Shown: piece after piece, positions 25,305 to 33,600 of the stretch
Position numbering within the stretch: the stretch's first letter is position 1
Layout: each line of letters opens with the position of its first letter
From: Aeromonas popoffii
GTDB lineage: Bacteria > Pseudomonadota > Gammaproteobacteria > Enterobacterales > Aeromonadaceae
Length of the DNA: 61,331 bases
NCBI RefSeq assembly: GCF_000820025.1
Contig: NZ_CDBI01000074.1
Span: 136,679 to 198,009 of the forward strand
Reading direction: 5' to 3'
Position numbers and translations under genes: made by a program
The notes under the pieces: model-generated
The model's database searches: none
Seen by the model: only the letters and a program-made list of their open reading frames with translations
What the model was told of the DNA's origin: nothing

Positions 25305-27445
25305 CAAGCTTCTGCTGGCGCCTCGGCGTGGGTGATGATCCAGCAGTTGTGGATATGCTGGTTACGCTCGAAGTCCTTCGGTCGGGTCTGCTGGGTGATG
25401 TTGCGAGCCTTAAGACCTGCGGCCTCAAGGCCAGCCAGATCCATCTTGAAGTGGCGCTTGTTGTTGGAAAACACCAGGGTGCCATCGACCGCCAGCAGAC
25501 GCTTCAGGTGCTGCATCAGCAGCAGGTGATCGCGCTGTACGTCGAAGCTCTCGTCCATCCGCTTGGAGTTGGAGAACGTCGGCGGATCGATAAAGATGAG
25601 GTCGTACTGCTCATCCGCTTCCGACAACCACTTCAGGCAATCGGCCTGCACAAACTTGTGCTGACGGCCCACCAGCGAGTTGAGCCGCATGTTGTCCTGC
25701 GCCCAATTCAGGTAGGTGTGGGACATGTCGACCGTGGTGGTCTCGCTGGCACCGCCAAGACCTGCGTGCACAGTGGCACTGCCGGTATAGGCGAACAGGT
25801 TCAGGAAGCGTTTGCCCTTGGCCATCTGACCCAGCATGCGGCGAGTCTGACGGTGGTCGAGGAACAGGCCGGTATCCAGATAGTCGTAGAGGTTGACCCA
25901 CAGACGGGCACCGTACTCCTGCACTTCCATCCGGTGCTGCTCGGCGGCGAGCTTCTGATACTGCTGTTTGCCCTCCTGACGCTCGCGCACTTTCAGGATC
26001 ACCTTTTCGCCGTCCATGCCGGTCACCTTGATGGCGGCCTGCACCATGTCGAGCAGACGCTGGCGGGTCTTCTGAGCGGGGATGTCCTTGGGCGCGGCAT
26101 ACTCCTGCACCACCAGATAGTCCTGATAGCGGTCGATGGCGGCGTTGTATTCCGGCAAGTCGGCGTCATAGAGGCGATAGCAATCGATGCCCTCTTTGTT
26201 GGCCCACTTCTCGAGGGTTTTAAGATTTTTGCGCAGACGGTTGGCAAAGTCCTGCGCCACCTCTTTTTGAGATGCCACGGAGTCCAGTGCAATCTGGTAA
26301 TTGCGCAGCTGACACTCGAGCGCCCCGTTGAACAGACGATATTGCTTGTCGGCACGCAGACGCAGGCAACTCAAGAGCTCGGGCGAGGCAGAGAGAATGG
26401 AAACGCGCCAGCCCTGGAAGCTACGACGCAGGGCATCGCCGAGAGCCTGGTGCACTTCCAGCAGCGCCGGGAATTCGCCAAGACGCTCGCCATAGGGCGG
26501 GTTGGAGATCAGCATGCCGACCTGACGAGCCTCCCCTTCGACGCTAGCCATCGGCAAGGGGTTATCCAGTGCACTGACTTCGGCCTGCTTGAAGGTAATC
26601 AGGTGCGCCACCCCGGCCGCCTTGGCGTTATCGCGGGCCTTCATCAGCACGCGGGGGTCGGCATCGCAGCCAAACAGCTTCACTTCGCAGCGCTGCATGC
26701 CGCGCTTGGCGCGCACCTGGGCTTCCATCATCAGGCTCTGCCACAGCTCGCTGTCGTGTTGCAGCCAGCGATCAAAACCGAAGCGCTCGCGGCGCAGGGC
26801 CGGCGCCATGTCGGCAGCAATGAAGGCCGCTTCGATGAGCAGGGTACCTGAACCGCACATGGGGTCCATCATGGGCTCACCGGCCCAGCCGCTACGGGCT
26901 ATCATGGCGCAGGCCAGGTTCTCTTTGAGCGGCGCTTCGCCTGTGCCCTGACGATAGAAACGCTGGTGCAGCGCCGGGCCTGACAAGTCCAGCGTGATAT
27001 TGGCCTTGCCTTTGCCCAGGTGCGCCATGATGCGGATATCCGGCGACTTCTTGTCCACATCCGGGCGCACGTGACCACGCTTGGTGAAGCGATCGACGAT
27101 GGCATCCTTGATTTTCAACGCGCCGTACTGGGTATTGCGAATGGCGGGGTTGGTACCGGTAAAGTCCACCGCTATGGTGGAGGTACCGGAGAAGTGCTCT
27201 TCCCAGGGGATGGTGTGGGCGCCCAGATAGAGATCCAGATCGTCGTTCATCTGGAATTCGGACAGCACCAGCACGATACGGGAGGCAAAACGGCTCCACA
27301 GGCAGGCCTTGTAGCCGATCGCCAGTTCGCCTTTAAAGTGGGCGCCAGCCACGGTCTCACGGACCTGCTCTGCGCCCAGGGTGGTCAGCTCATCGGCCAA
27401 CAGGTTTTCCAGCCCCTTGGGGCAGGTTGCAAAAAATTCTTTCAT
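25304..27445 (-). CDS. rlmKL: Bifunctional 23S rRNA methyltransferase RlmKL
   Basis: This 713-aa protein fuses two SAM methyltransferases. The N-terminal half has a THUMP domain (about 45-155) and the RlmL m2G2445 domain with the NPPYGERLG motif. The C-terminal half is RlmK (m7G2069) with FLNLFAYTGSATVHAG and DPPTFSNSKRM. ATG 27445 gives MKEFFATCPKG, aligning with E. coli MNSLFASTARG; an upstream in-frame ATG at 27481 overlaps a TATAAT promoter element and is rejected. E. coli RlmKL is 702 aa. Confidence 0.95.
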   Translation of the reverse strand: MKEFFATCPKGLENLLADELTTLGAEQVRETVAGAHFKGELAIGYKACLWSRFASRIVLVLSEFQMNDDLDLYLGAHTIPWEEHFSGTSTIAVDFTGTNPAIRNTQYGALKIKDAIVDRFTKRGHVRPDVDKKSPDIRIMAHLGKGKANITLDLSGPALHQRFYRQGTGEAPLKENLACAMIARSGWAGEPMMDPMCGSGTLLIEAAFIAADMAPALRRERFGFDRWLQHDSELWQSLMMEAQVRAKRGMQRCEVKLFGCDADPRVLMKARDNAKAAGVAHLITFKQAEVSALDNPLPMASVEGEARQVGMLISNPPYGERLGEFPALLEVHQALGDALRRSFQGWRVSILSASPELLSCLRLRADKQYRLFNGALECQLRNYQIALDSVASQKEVAQDFANRLRKNLKTLEKWANKEGIDCYRLYDADLPEYNAAIDRYQDYLVVQEYAAPKDIPAQKTRQRLLDMVQAAIKVTGMDGEKVILKVRERQEGKQQYQKLAAEQHRMEVQEYGARLWVNLYDYLDTGLFLDHRQTRRMLGQMAKGKRFLNLFAYTGSATVHAGLGGASETTTVDMSHTYLNWAQDNMRLNSLVGRQHKFVQADCLKWLSEADEQYDLIFIDPPTFSNSKRMDESFDVQRDHLLLMQHLKRLLAVDGTLVFSNNKRHFKMDLAGLEAAGLKARNITQQTRPKDFERNQHIHNCWIITHAEAPAEA

Positions 27446-27479
27446 CACGCTCACGGGGAACCCATAAAAATAGTGCCGC

Positions 27480-27485
27480 ATTATA
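27480..27485 (-). promoter_or_regulatory. -10 element of the rlmKL promoter
   Basis: A perfect TATAAT on the minus strand, 35 bp before the chosen start codon. No good -35 at 17 bp is seen. Confidence 0.5.
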
Positions 27486-27754
27486 CCTTAAGAGCCGATC
27501 CGGAGCAGCAAAAGCTTGGTGATGACGCCAGAAACAGGGCGTTTCTCCCCGCCCATTCCGCCATCCCTTGATACCAGGTCAGCCATGCCAGACATCCGAT
27601 GATGCCTTGGGCCAGGCCAGCTGATGGGGTGACAGGGCATCGCCGCACACTCGCGGCAACCTGTGTCGAGCAACAACACTCTTGCCAGCAGGCAAATATC
27701 ATCGACATCCGTGACGCAGCGAATATAAACACATCATGACTGCCATATTTGACA

Positions 27755-27863
27755 GGCGCCAAACAAGGCTCTCTGAGTTATTGTCCTTGCGACAAAGCAT
27801 GTACTTTCGTTACCCCGTGTTTTGCCCTCCCGTTATCGTCCGTATACAGGAGGGCTATTTTTT
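27755..27863 (+). ncRNA. Candidate small RNA 1 (orphan terminator)
   Basis: GCCCTCC (27824-27830) and GGAGGGC (27849-27855) pair over an 18-nt loop followed by TATTTTTTA, a good intrinsic terminator. A consensus TTGACA lies at 27749-27754 but no -10 is found at proper distance, so the 5' end given here is only a guess. No coding frame ends at this terminator. Confidence 0.3.
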
Positions 27864-27915
27864 ACTGTCCGCTTCCCCCATTTGTTAAACTGCCAGACTG
27901 TCATATCTATCAGGT

Positions 27916-28026
27916 TTCAGGCACCACCATAAGCCTTAGACTAGTTTGGTGGCTGGAATAACAGCTTATCCCTCCTGTAGAGTGTTTTTCAGCCCTCTCA
28001 TCTTCTTGATGCGAGGGCATTTTTGT
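27916..28026 (+). ncRNA. Candidate small RNA 2 with promoter and terminator
   Basis: TTGTTA (27882-27887), a 16-bp spacer and TATCTA (27904-27909) form a possible promoter. About 110 nt later GCCCTC and GAGGGC with an inner CATC/GATG helix and ATTTTTGTT form an intrinsic terminator. Between them ATAAGC and GCTTAT, and CCACC and GGTGG, could pair to give a structured RNA. I recognise no known sRNA family. Confidence 0.35.
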
Positions 28027-28168
28027 TAGCTGCATTAGAGTATGAAAATAATGCTGTTGGCCACAATCGACATCTGGATTGAAAAACTTGCTTGCTTTGG
28101 ATGATGTCACTGGATACTTATCATTCGTGCTCTATTCAGACTGACTTGGCCATAGCCAAATATAAGAA

Positions 28169-28191
28169 ACCCGCATCTCGCGGGTCTTTTA
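28169..28191. terminator. Terminator of the outer-membrane barrel gene
   Basis: ACCCGC and GCGGGT pair around ATCTC; T-rich tails lie on both sides, so it can end the minus-strand gene and any plus-strand transcript. Confidence 0.65.
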
Positions 28192-28208
28192 TAGCCAGAA
28201 AAATGGCA

Positions 28209-28712
28209 TCAAATTGCCCAACGCAGACCGAATGATGTCACCGCCACGTGTTTTCTGCCGGGCACATTATCCAGCCTGGGGGCATACCCGATTTCCAGAG
28301 CCAGATTTTTATACCCCAGGCTGACTACCGGCAATACCGCAAAGCCATTGATGCCTGAGCCATCAAGATAACCAGCCTGCAGCCCCAGACCGGCGAAGAA
28401 GCTCTCGGTGAGATACCACTCCTTGCGATACATAAAGCCTGCATAGACCGCAAATTTTTCGTAAGAGTCCTCATAGCCACCACCACGCAATGAGAGTTTG
28501 CCGGTATCGCTATCCCCCAGAAAAACCCAATCTACCCCAAGGCCCGGGTTGATATTGTTGAAGTCACAGGTTTTTCCGTGCGGTCCTTTTGCCGCTTGGC
28601 AATCACTGTGGATTGATGCTCCATAGATGAGGACCGACAGATCTTCTGTCGCAGAGACTGTGAAAGGCAGAAATAATAAACTACTGGTTAGTAGATACTT
28701 GTTTATTGTCAT
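28209..28712 (-). CDS. Small outer-membrane beta-barrel protein, weakly PagP-like
   Basis: This 167-aa protein has a signal peptide (MTINKYLLTSSLLFLPFTVSA, about 21 residues) followed by alternating hydrophobic strands suited to an eight-stranded barrel and ending in FGLRWAI, a typical outer-membrane C-terminus with aromatic residues. The segment FFAGLGLQAGY ... LPVVSLGYKNLALEIGYAP is reminiscent of the C-terminal strands of lipid A palmitoyltransferase PagP, but the N-terminal catalytic region of PagP is not evident. Two cysteines (about 38 and 49) could form a disulfide. The function is therefore open. Confidence 0.7.
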   Translation of the reverse strand: MTINKYLLTSSLLFLPFTVSATEDLSVLIYGASIHSDCQAAKGPHGKTCDFNNINPGLGVDWVFLGDSDTGKLSLRGGGYEDSYEKFAVYAGFMYRKEWYLTESFFAGLGLQAGYLDGSGINGFAVLPVVSLGYKNLALEIGYAPRLDNVPGRKHVAVTSFGLRWAI

Positions 28713-28974
28713 GAGTCGTTTCCCTGATCATGTTGCTGACACGTATCAACCGGATACACATCTATTACACAGCACAATTTCGAGACTACGGTGTTTACAG
28801 GTGAGCCTCAAGTGGCACAGCTCACATTTACAGGGTTAATAGCGGTGAACGAGAAAAAATATCAGTGTGACCAGGCAGGAATTGTCATGTTGCATTCATA
28901 ATGAAGAGAAATACCCTGAGTCAGGATGACATCAGGTTATTTTTCCCCCTCCGACAGAAGACAAGAGCGAAATA

Positions 28975-29511
28975 TCACCCCACCTGACGGTATTGTGTCT
29001 GGGCCGGTACTCTGGCGATCATGCGGTTGTTCATGACCTTGATCACCCCGAAACGGGGCAGGATCTTGCTGGCGGTCAACATCAGATCATCCGTCAGATT
29101 CAAACAGACACTGGCCTGTTCACCCGCCTCGATCACCATGAATTCCCCCTTGCCATGAAGGGTGTTCATGCACACCAAGGCTCCGGTCTCAGGAATAATA
29201 AAGGGATGCACTTCACCAAAGAACCAGCTTTGCGGCATCATGGGTTTATAAAAGCGACTGACAGCGATGGCATTGAGTACCAACTGGACCTGATGGGGGG
29301 TGCTCCAGTCGAGTTCGACAGCCTTGTCCATCAACTGATAATAGAGGGCAGCATCGTCCACGCAAAAAGGCTGGGTAGTGAAGGAACAGGGTACAAGCTG
29401 GCGCCCTTTATATTCGGTAGCGAATATCATGCGATCGGATAAATCCAGCATCAGACGATCATGATGAGCATCATAATGCCACTGCCAATTGTCATTGGGT
29501 TGGATACACAT
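28975..29511 (-). CDS. zapC: Cell division protein ZapC
   Basis: This 178-aa cytoplasmic protein matches ZapC (YcbW), which binds FtsZ at the Z ring and bundles its protofilaments. Recognisable segments are NDNWQWHYDAHHDRLMLDL at the N-terminus, the VDDAALYYQLMD region and PQSWFFGEV. It follows pyrD on the same strand, as in E. coli (pyrD-zapC). The start has AAGG upstream at rather long spacing. Confidence 0.92.
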   Translation of the reverse strand: MCIQPNDNWQWHYDAHHDRLMLDLSDRMIFATEYKGRQLVPCSFTTQPFCVDDAALYYQLMDKAVELDWSTPHQVQLVLNAIAVSRFYKPMMPQSWFFGEVHPFIIPETGALVCMNTLHGKGEFMVIEAGEQASVCLNLTDDLMLTASKILPRFGVIKVMNNRMIARVPAQTQYRQVG

Positions 29512-29598
29512 GGGGGCGCCCTTACTGAAAGTCGTTACTCGACTTTATTCCATGTCGAGAATTTCAGCAACTTTAAATAAAGGGCACCCATTTATTTC

Positions 29599-30609
29599 TT
29601 AAATATGGGTCACAATCTCTTTGACCAGACTCGGGCCTTTATAAATAAAGCCGCTGTAGATCTGGACCAAACTGGCACCCGCTGCCAGCTTCTCCCGCGC
29701 TGCCATGGCGCTGTCTATGCCCCCCACCCCTATGATGGGCAGTGCGCCGTCCAGTGCCTTGGCCAGCTGACGGATCACCTCTGTGCTCTTGTGCTGCAAC
29801 GGACGCCCACTGAGGCCACCCGCTTCACCGGCGTGGGGCATGTCATAGATCATCTCCCGCTCCAGGGTAGTATTGGTGGCTATCACGCCATCGATCCCGT
29901 TTTTGATCAAGGACGCGGCCACCTGATTAATTTCATCCAAACTCAAGTCCGGCGCAATTTTAACGGCGAGCGGCACGTACTTCTTATATTGGGCAGCCAG
30001 CTCCTGCTGACGAACCTTGAGCGCGGCCAGCAACTCATCGAGTGCATCGCCGTATTGCAGCTGGCGCAGACCTGGGGTATTGGGGGAAGAAATATTGACG
30101 GCAATATAGCCGGCATGATCATAAACCTTGTCCATGCAGATCAGATAGTCGTCTTTGCCCTGCTCTATCGGAGTGTCCTTGTTCTTGCCGATATTGATGC
30201 CGATGACACCCTGATATTTGGCTTTCTTGACCTGGGCGACCAGATGGTCAACACCCTTGTTGTTGAATCCCATCCGGTTGATGATCCCCTCTGCCGGAAT
30301 AACCCGGAACAGACGAGGTTTGTCATTGCCACTCTGGGGCTTGGGGGTCACTGTACCTACTTCAATAAAGCCAAACCCCATGGCACCAAATGCATCGATA
30401 CACTCCCCGTCCTTATCCAGACCCGCAGCCAGTCCGACCGGATTGGCAAAATAAAGCCCCATGACAGTGACGGGGCGTTTGGGCAGTGAATGGCGGAAGA
30501 AACAATCCAGTGGCGTACCGAGAAGGCGGGGCAAATATTTGATGGAGAGATCGTGTGCCTGTTCAGGATTGAGCTTGAACAAGAAATGCCTGGCGAGGGG
30601 GTACAACAT
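29599..30609 (-). CDS. pyrD: Dihydroorotate dehydrogenase (quinone), class 2
   Basis: This 336-aa protein (E. coli PyrD 336 aa) oxidises dihydroorotate to orotate with quinone as acceptor at the inner membrane. The N-terminal amphipathic helices ([14 protein letters not shown]) are the class 2 membrane/quinone region. FMN-site motifs include [26 protein letters not shown] with the catalytic Ser near 175, and the late IGVGGIDS and YSGFIYKGP phosphate loops. AAGGAG precedes the ATG and itself directly follows a terminator T run, leaving only 46 bp after gdhB. Confidence 0.97.
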   Translation of the reverse strand: MLYPLARHFLFKLNPEQAHDLSIKYLPRLLGTPLDCFFRHSLPKRPVTVMGLYFANPVGLAAGLDKDGECIDAFGAMGFGFIEVGTVTPKPQSGNDKPRLFRVIPAEGIINRMGFNNKGVDHLVAQVKKAKYQGVIGINIGKNKDTPIEQGKDDYLICMDKVYDHAGYIAVNISSPNTPGLRQLQYGDALDELLAALKVRQQELAAQYKKYVPLAVKIAPDLSLDEINQVAASLIKNGIDGVIATNTTLEREMIYDMPHAGEAGGLSGRPLQHKSTEVIRQLAKALDGALPIIGVGGIDSAMAAREKLAAGASLVQIYSGFIYKGPSLVKEIVTHI

Positions 30610-30620
30610 TTTTGCTCCTT

Positions 30621-30650
30621 AAAAAAGCCCCGGCAACTGGCCGGGGCTTT
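30621..30650 (-). terminator. Terminator of gdhB abutting the pyrD ribosome binding site
   Basis: AAAGCCCCGGC and GCCGGGGCTTT form an 11-bp GC-rich stem; on the minus strand six T follow and then at once AAGGAG of pyrD. Confidence 0.85.
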
Positions 30651-30655
30651 AGGGG

Positions 30656-33600
30656 TTATGCCGAGGTTCGGCAATTCAACTGGAGCAGGTTCAACTCTCG
30701 CAAGGCCACCGAGAACTTGGCGAACTCGTGGGTGCTCGTGGTCTTGAAGTCGGCCAACATATGGGTCCAACGGGACAAGAGTTGCTCATGCTCCGAAATC
30801 CAGTCGGCCAGTATGGTAGCGCATTCTCCCTGATCTTTGCACCCTTCCAGTACCACAGATGTGAGACTGCGCTGCTGCCAGTCCAGATCTTCACGGAAGG
30901 AGGCCCGTGCCATCGCCTGCCAGTGGTTGCCCACCGGCTGATGGTTGATCTGCTCGAGGAACCAGTGCAGATCGAGCTTGGCACCGAGGCGATAGTAGAC
31001 GTTGGCGGCGCGCAATATGTCGGTCTTGTGCTCCGCGGCAATCTGTGCCAAGTCCAGGCTGGAGAAGAGGCTGCTCATATGGACCACCTGACGGGCGATG
31101 GCATCCGGCACCTGCTTGGCCACCAGCGCAGCGACTGCCTGCTGGTGCTCGGCGACCTCGCTCTCGTCCATCACCTCGTAGAGGTGGGTCGCCAGGGTCT
31201 CGAACGCCGGGCGGAAGAACGCGATGTTCTCAGCGATGCTCCAGCTGCGATTGCGGGCACGCAGGAACCAGCGGGTGGCGCGGCGCACGATGCGGCGGCT
31301 GTAGAACATCAGTTCGAGCTGGATCTGGGCATCCACCTGGTTGTCGCACCCTTCGATGTCACGCCACAGGGCCCCCAGGCCAAACACCTCGCGGGCCATG
31401 GCGAAGCAGCAGGCCACTTCGGCCACCGAGGCGCCTGTCTCGTCCTTCATCCGGCTGGCGAAGTTGAGCCCCATGTCATTGACCAGCATGTTGGCCACCC
31501 GGGTCGCAATGATCTCGCCCCGCAGCGGATGCTGGGCCAGCTGGGCACCGAACTGCTGCTGCAGCTTGGTCGGGAAGCTGGTGACCAGCATGTTGGCCAG
31601 GAAGGGCTCCTCGGTGACCTCCGGGCAGTTGAGCTGCTCCTTGAGCACCATCTTGCCGTAAGCCACCAGCACCGCCAGCTCGGGACGGGTCAAGCCCTGC
31701 CCTGCCGCCATCCGCTCGGACAGCTCCTCATCAGAGGGCAGGAACTCCAGCCCCCGATCCAGCTTGCCTTCGCGCTCCAGCCCCTGGATAAAGCGTTGCT
31801 GCTCCTTGAGCTGCTCGGTACCCCGGAAACTGGTGACCGAGATGGACTGGGACTGGCGGTAGGCGTTGGTGATAACAATCTGCGCCACGTCGTCGGTCAT
31901 CTCATAGAGCATCTGGTTACGCTGCTTGAGGGTCAGATCGCCAGCGGCCACCAGCTGGTTGAGCAGGATCTTGATGTTGACCTCGTTGTCGGAGCAATCC
32001 ACCCCGCCCACGTTGTCGGTAAAATCGGTGTTGATACGACCGCCCTGGCTGGCGTATTCGACACGGCCGAGCTGGGTAAAGCCCAGGTTGCCACCCTCAC
32101 CGACTATGTGAGCACGCAGATCACGACCATTGACCCGCAGCACGTCGTTGCTGCGATCCCCCACTTCGGCATCGCTCTCGCGAGAACTCTTCACATAGGT
32201 GCCGATGCCCCCGTTCCAGAGCAGGTCCACATTCAGGCAGAGCAGCGCCTTGATCAGCTCGTTCGGCGCCATGCTGGCCTTGTCGGTACCGAGCAGGGTC
32301 TGGATCTGCGGGCTCAGCTTGATGGACTTGGCCGAGCGCAGGAAGATGCCGCCCCCTGCCGAAATGAGGTCGCGGTTATAGTCATCCCAGCTGGAACCCG
32401 GCAGCTCGAACAGCCGTTTGCGCTCGACAAAGCCCTTGGCCGCATGGGGCGTAGGGTCGATGAAAATGTGCATGTGGTTGAAGGCGCCCACCAGCCGGGT
32501 GTGCTCGGAGAGCAGCATGCCGTTGCCAAACACGTCCCCCGCCATGTCGCCGATGCCCACGCAGGTGAAATCGGTGGTCTGGCAGTTGATGCCGATCTCA
32601 CGGAAGTGGCGCTTGACCGACTCCCAGGCGCCGCGCGCCGTGATACCCATCTTCTTGTGGTCATAACCGACCGAGCCGCCGGAGGCGAACGCATCGCCGA
32701 GCCAATGACCATATTCCTGGCTTATCTGGTTGGCGATGTCGGAGAAGGTAGCGGTGCCCTTGTCGGCCGCCACTACCAGGTAGTAGTCATCCTCGTCGTG
32801 GCGTACCACGGATGTTGGCGGGATCACCTCCCCCTGGATGATGTTGTCGGTCACATCGAGCAGACCACGGATGAACAGGCGATAGCAGGCCTTGCCCTCC
32901 TCCTGGATGACGGCACGGGCCGCCCCCACCGGCATCTGTTTGCAATAAAAACCGCCCTTGGCACCGACCGGCACTATCACTGTGTTCTTCACCTGCTGCG
33001 CCTTGACCAGACCCAGCACCTCGGTACGGAAATCTTCCTTGCGATCGGACCAGCGCAAACCACCACGGGCCACCTTGCCCCAGCGCAGATGCACCCCTTC
33101 CACCCGAGGTGAATAGACGAAGATCTCGAATTTCGGCAGCGGCAGCGGCATGTCGGTGATGCTGGAGGGTGCCAGCTTGAAGGAGACGTACGGCTTGACC
33201 TGACCGTCCTTGTCCAGCTGGTAGTAGTTGGTACGCAGGGTGGCGTCGATCATCTCCACATAGCGGCGGATGATGCGATCGTCATCCAGGTTCGCTACCT
33301 GATCCAGCTTGGCGGCCAGCTGCTCGTGGAGCTTGGCCTGTACCTTGGCATCCTGTTTGCCAGCCGGGTCGAGGCGCTGCTCGAACAGGGTGAACAGCAG
33401 CTGGGCGATGTCGGGATAACGGGTGAGCGTCTCTTCGATGTAAGACTGACTGAAGGAGACACCGGTCTGGCGCATGTACTTGGCGTAGGCACGCAACACC
33501 GAAACCTGACGGCCGGTGAGGTTGGCACCCAGGACCAGACGGTTGAAACCGTCATCTTCCAACTCCCGGCTCCAGACGGCCGCGAATGCCTGCTGGAAGC

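Larger units (their letters stand above)
27446..28208. other. Long intergenic region with two plus-strand terminators
   Basis: No credible protein gene is visible in about 760 bp. The stretch holds the rlmKL promoter at its left end, two plus-strand intrinsic terminators (27824-27863 and 27992-28026) with no gene in front of them, and a third hairpin at 28169-28191 that ends the barrel gene. The two orphan terminators suggest small RNAs. Confidence 0.6.

Noticed and set aside
27481..27762. 93-codon minus-strand frame upstream of rlmKL
   Set aside because: Cys/Trp-rich composition, no ribosome binding site, overlaps the rlmKL promoter, and no recognisable similarity.
30728..33112. 794-codon open frame on the plus strand opposite gdhB
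   Set aside because: It lies fully antisense to a well-recognised dehydrogenase; the low-complexity His/Gly/Leu-rich product is the usual shadow of GC-rich coding DNA.
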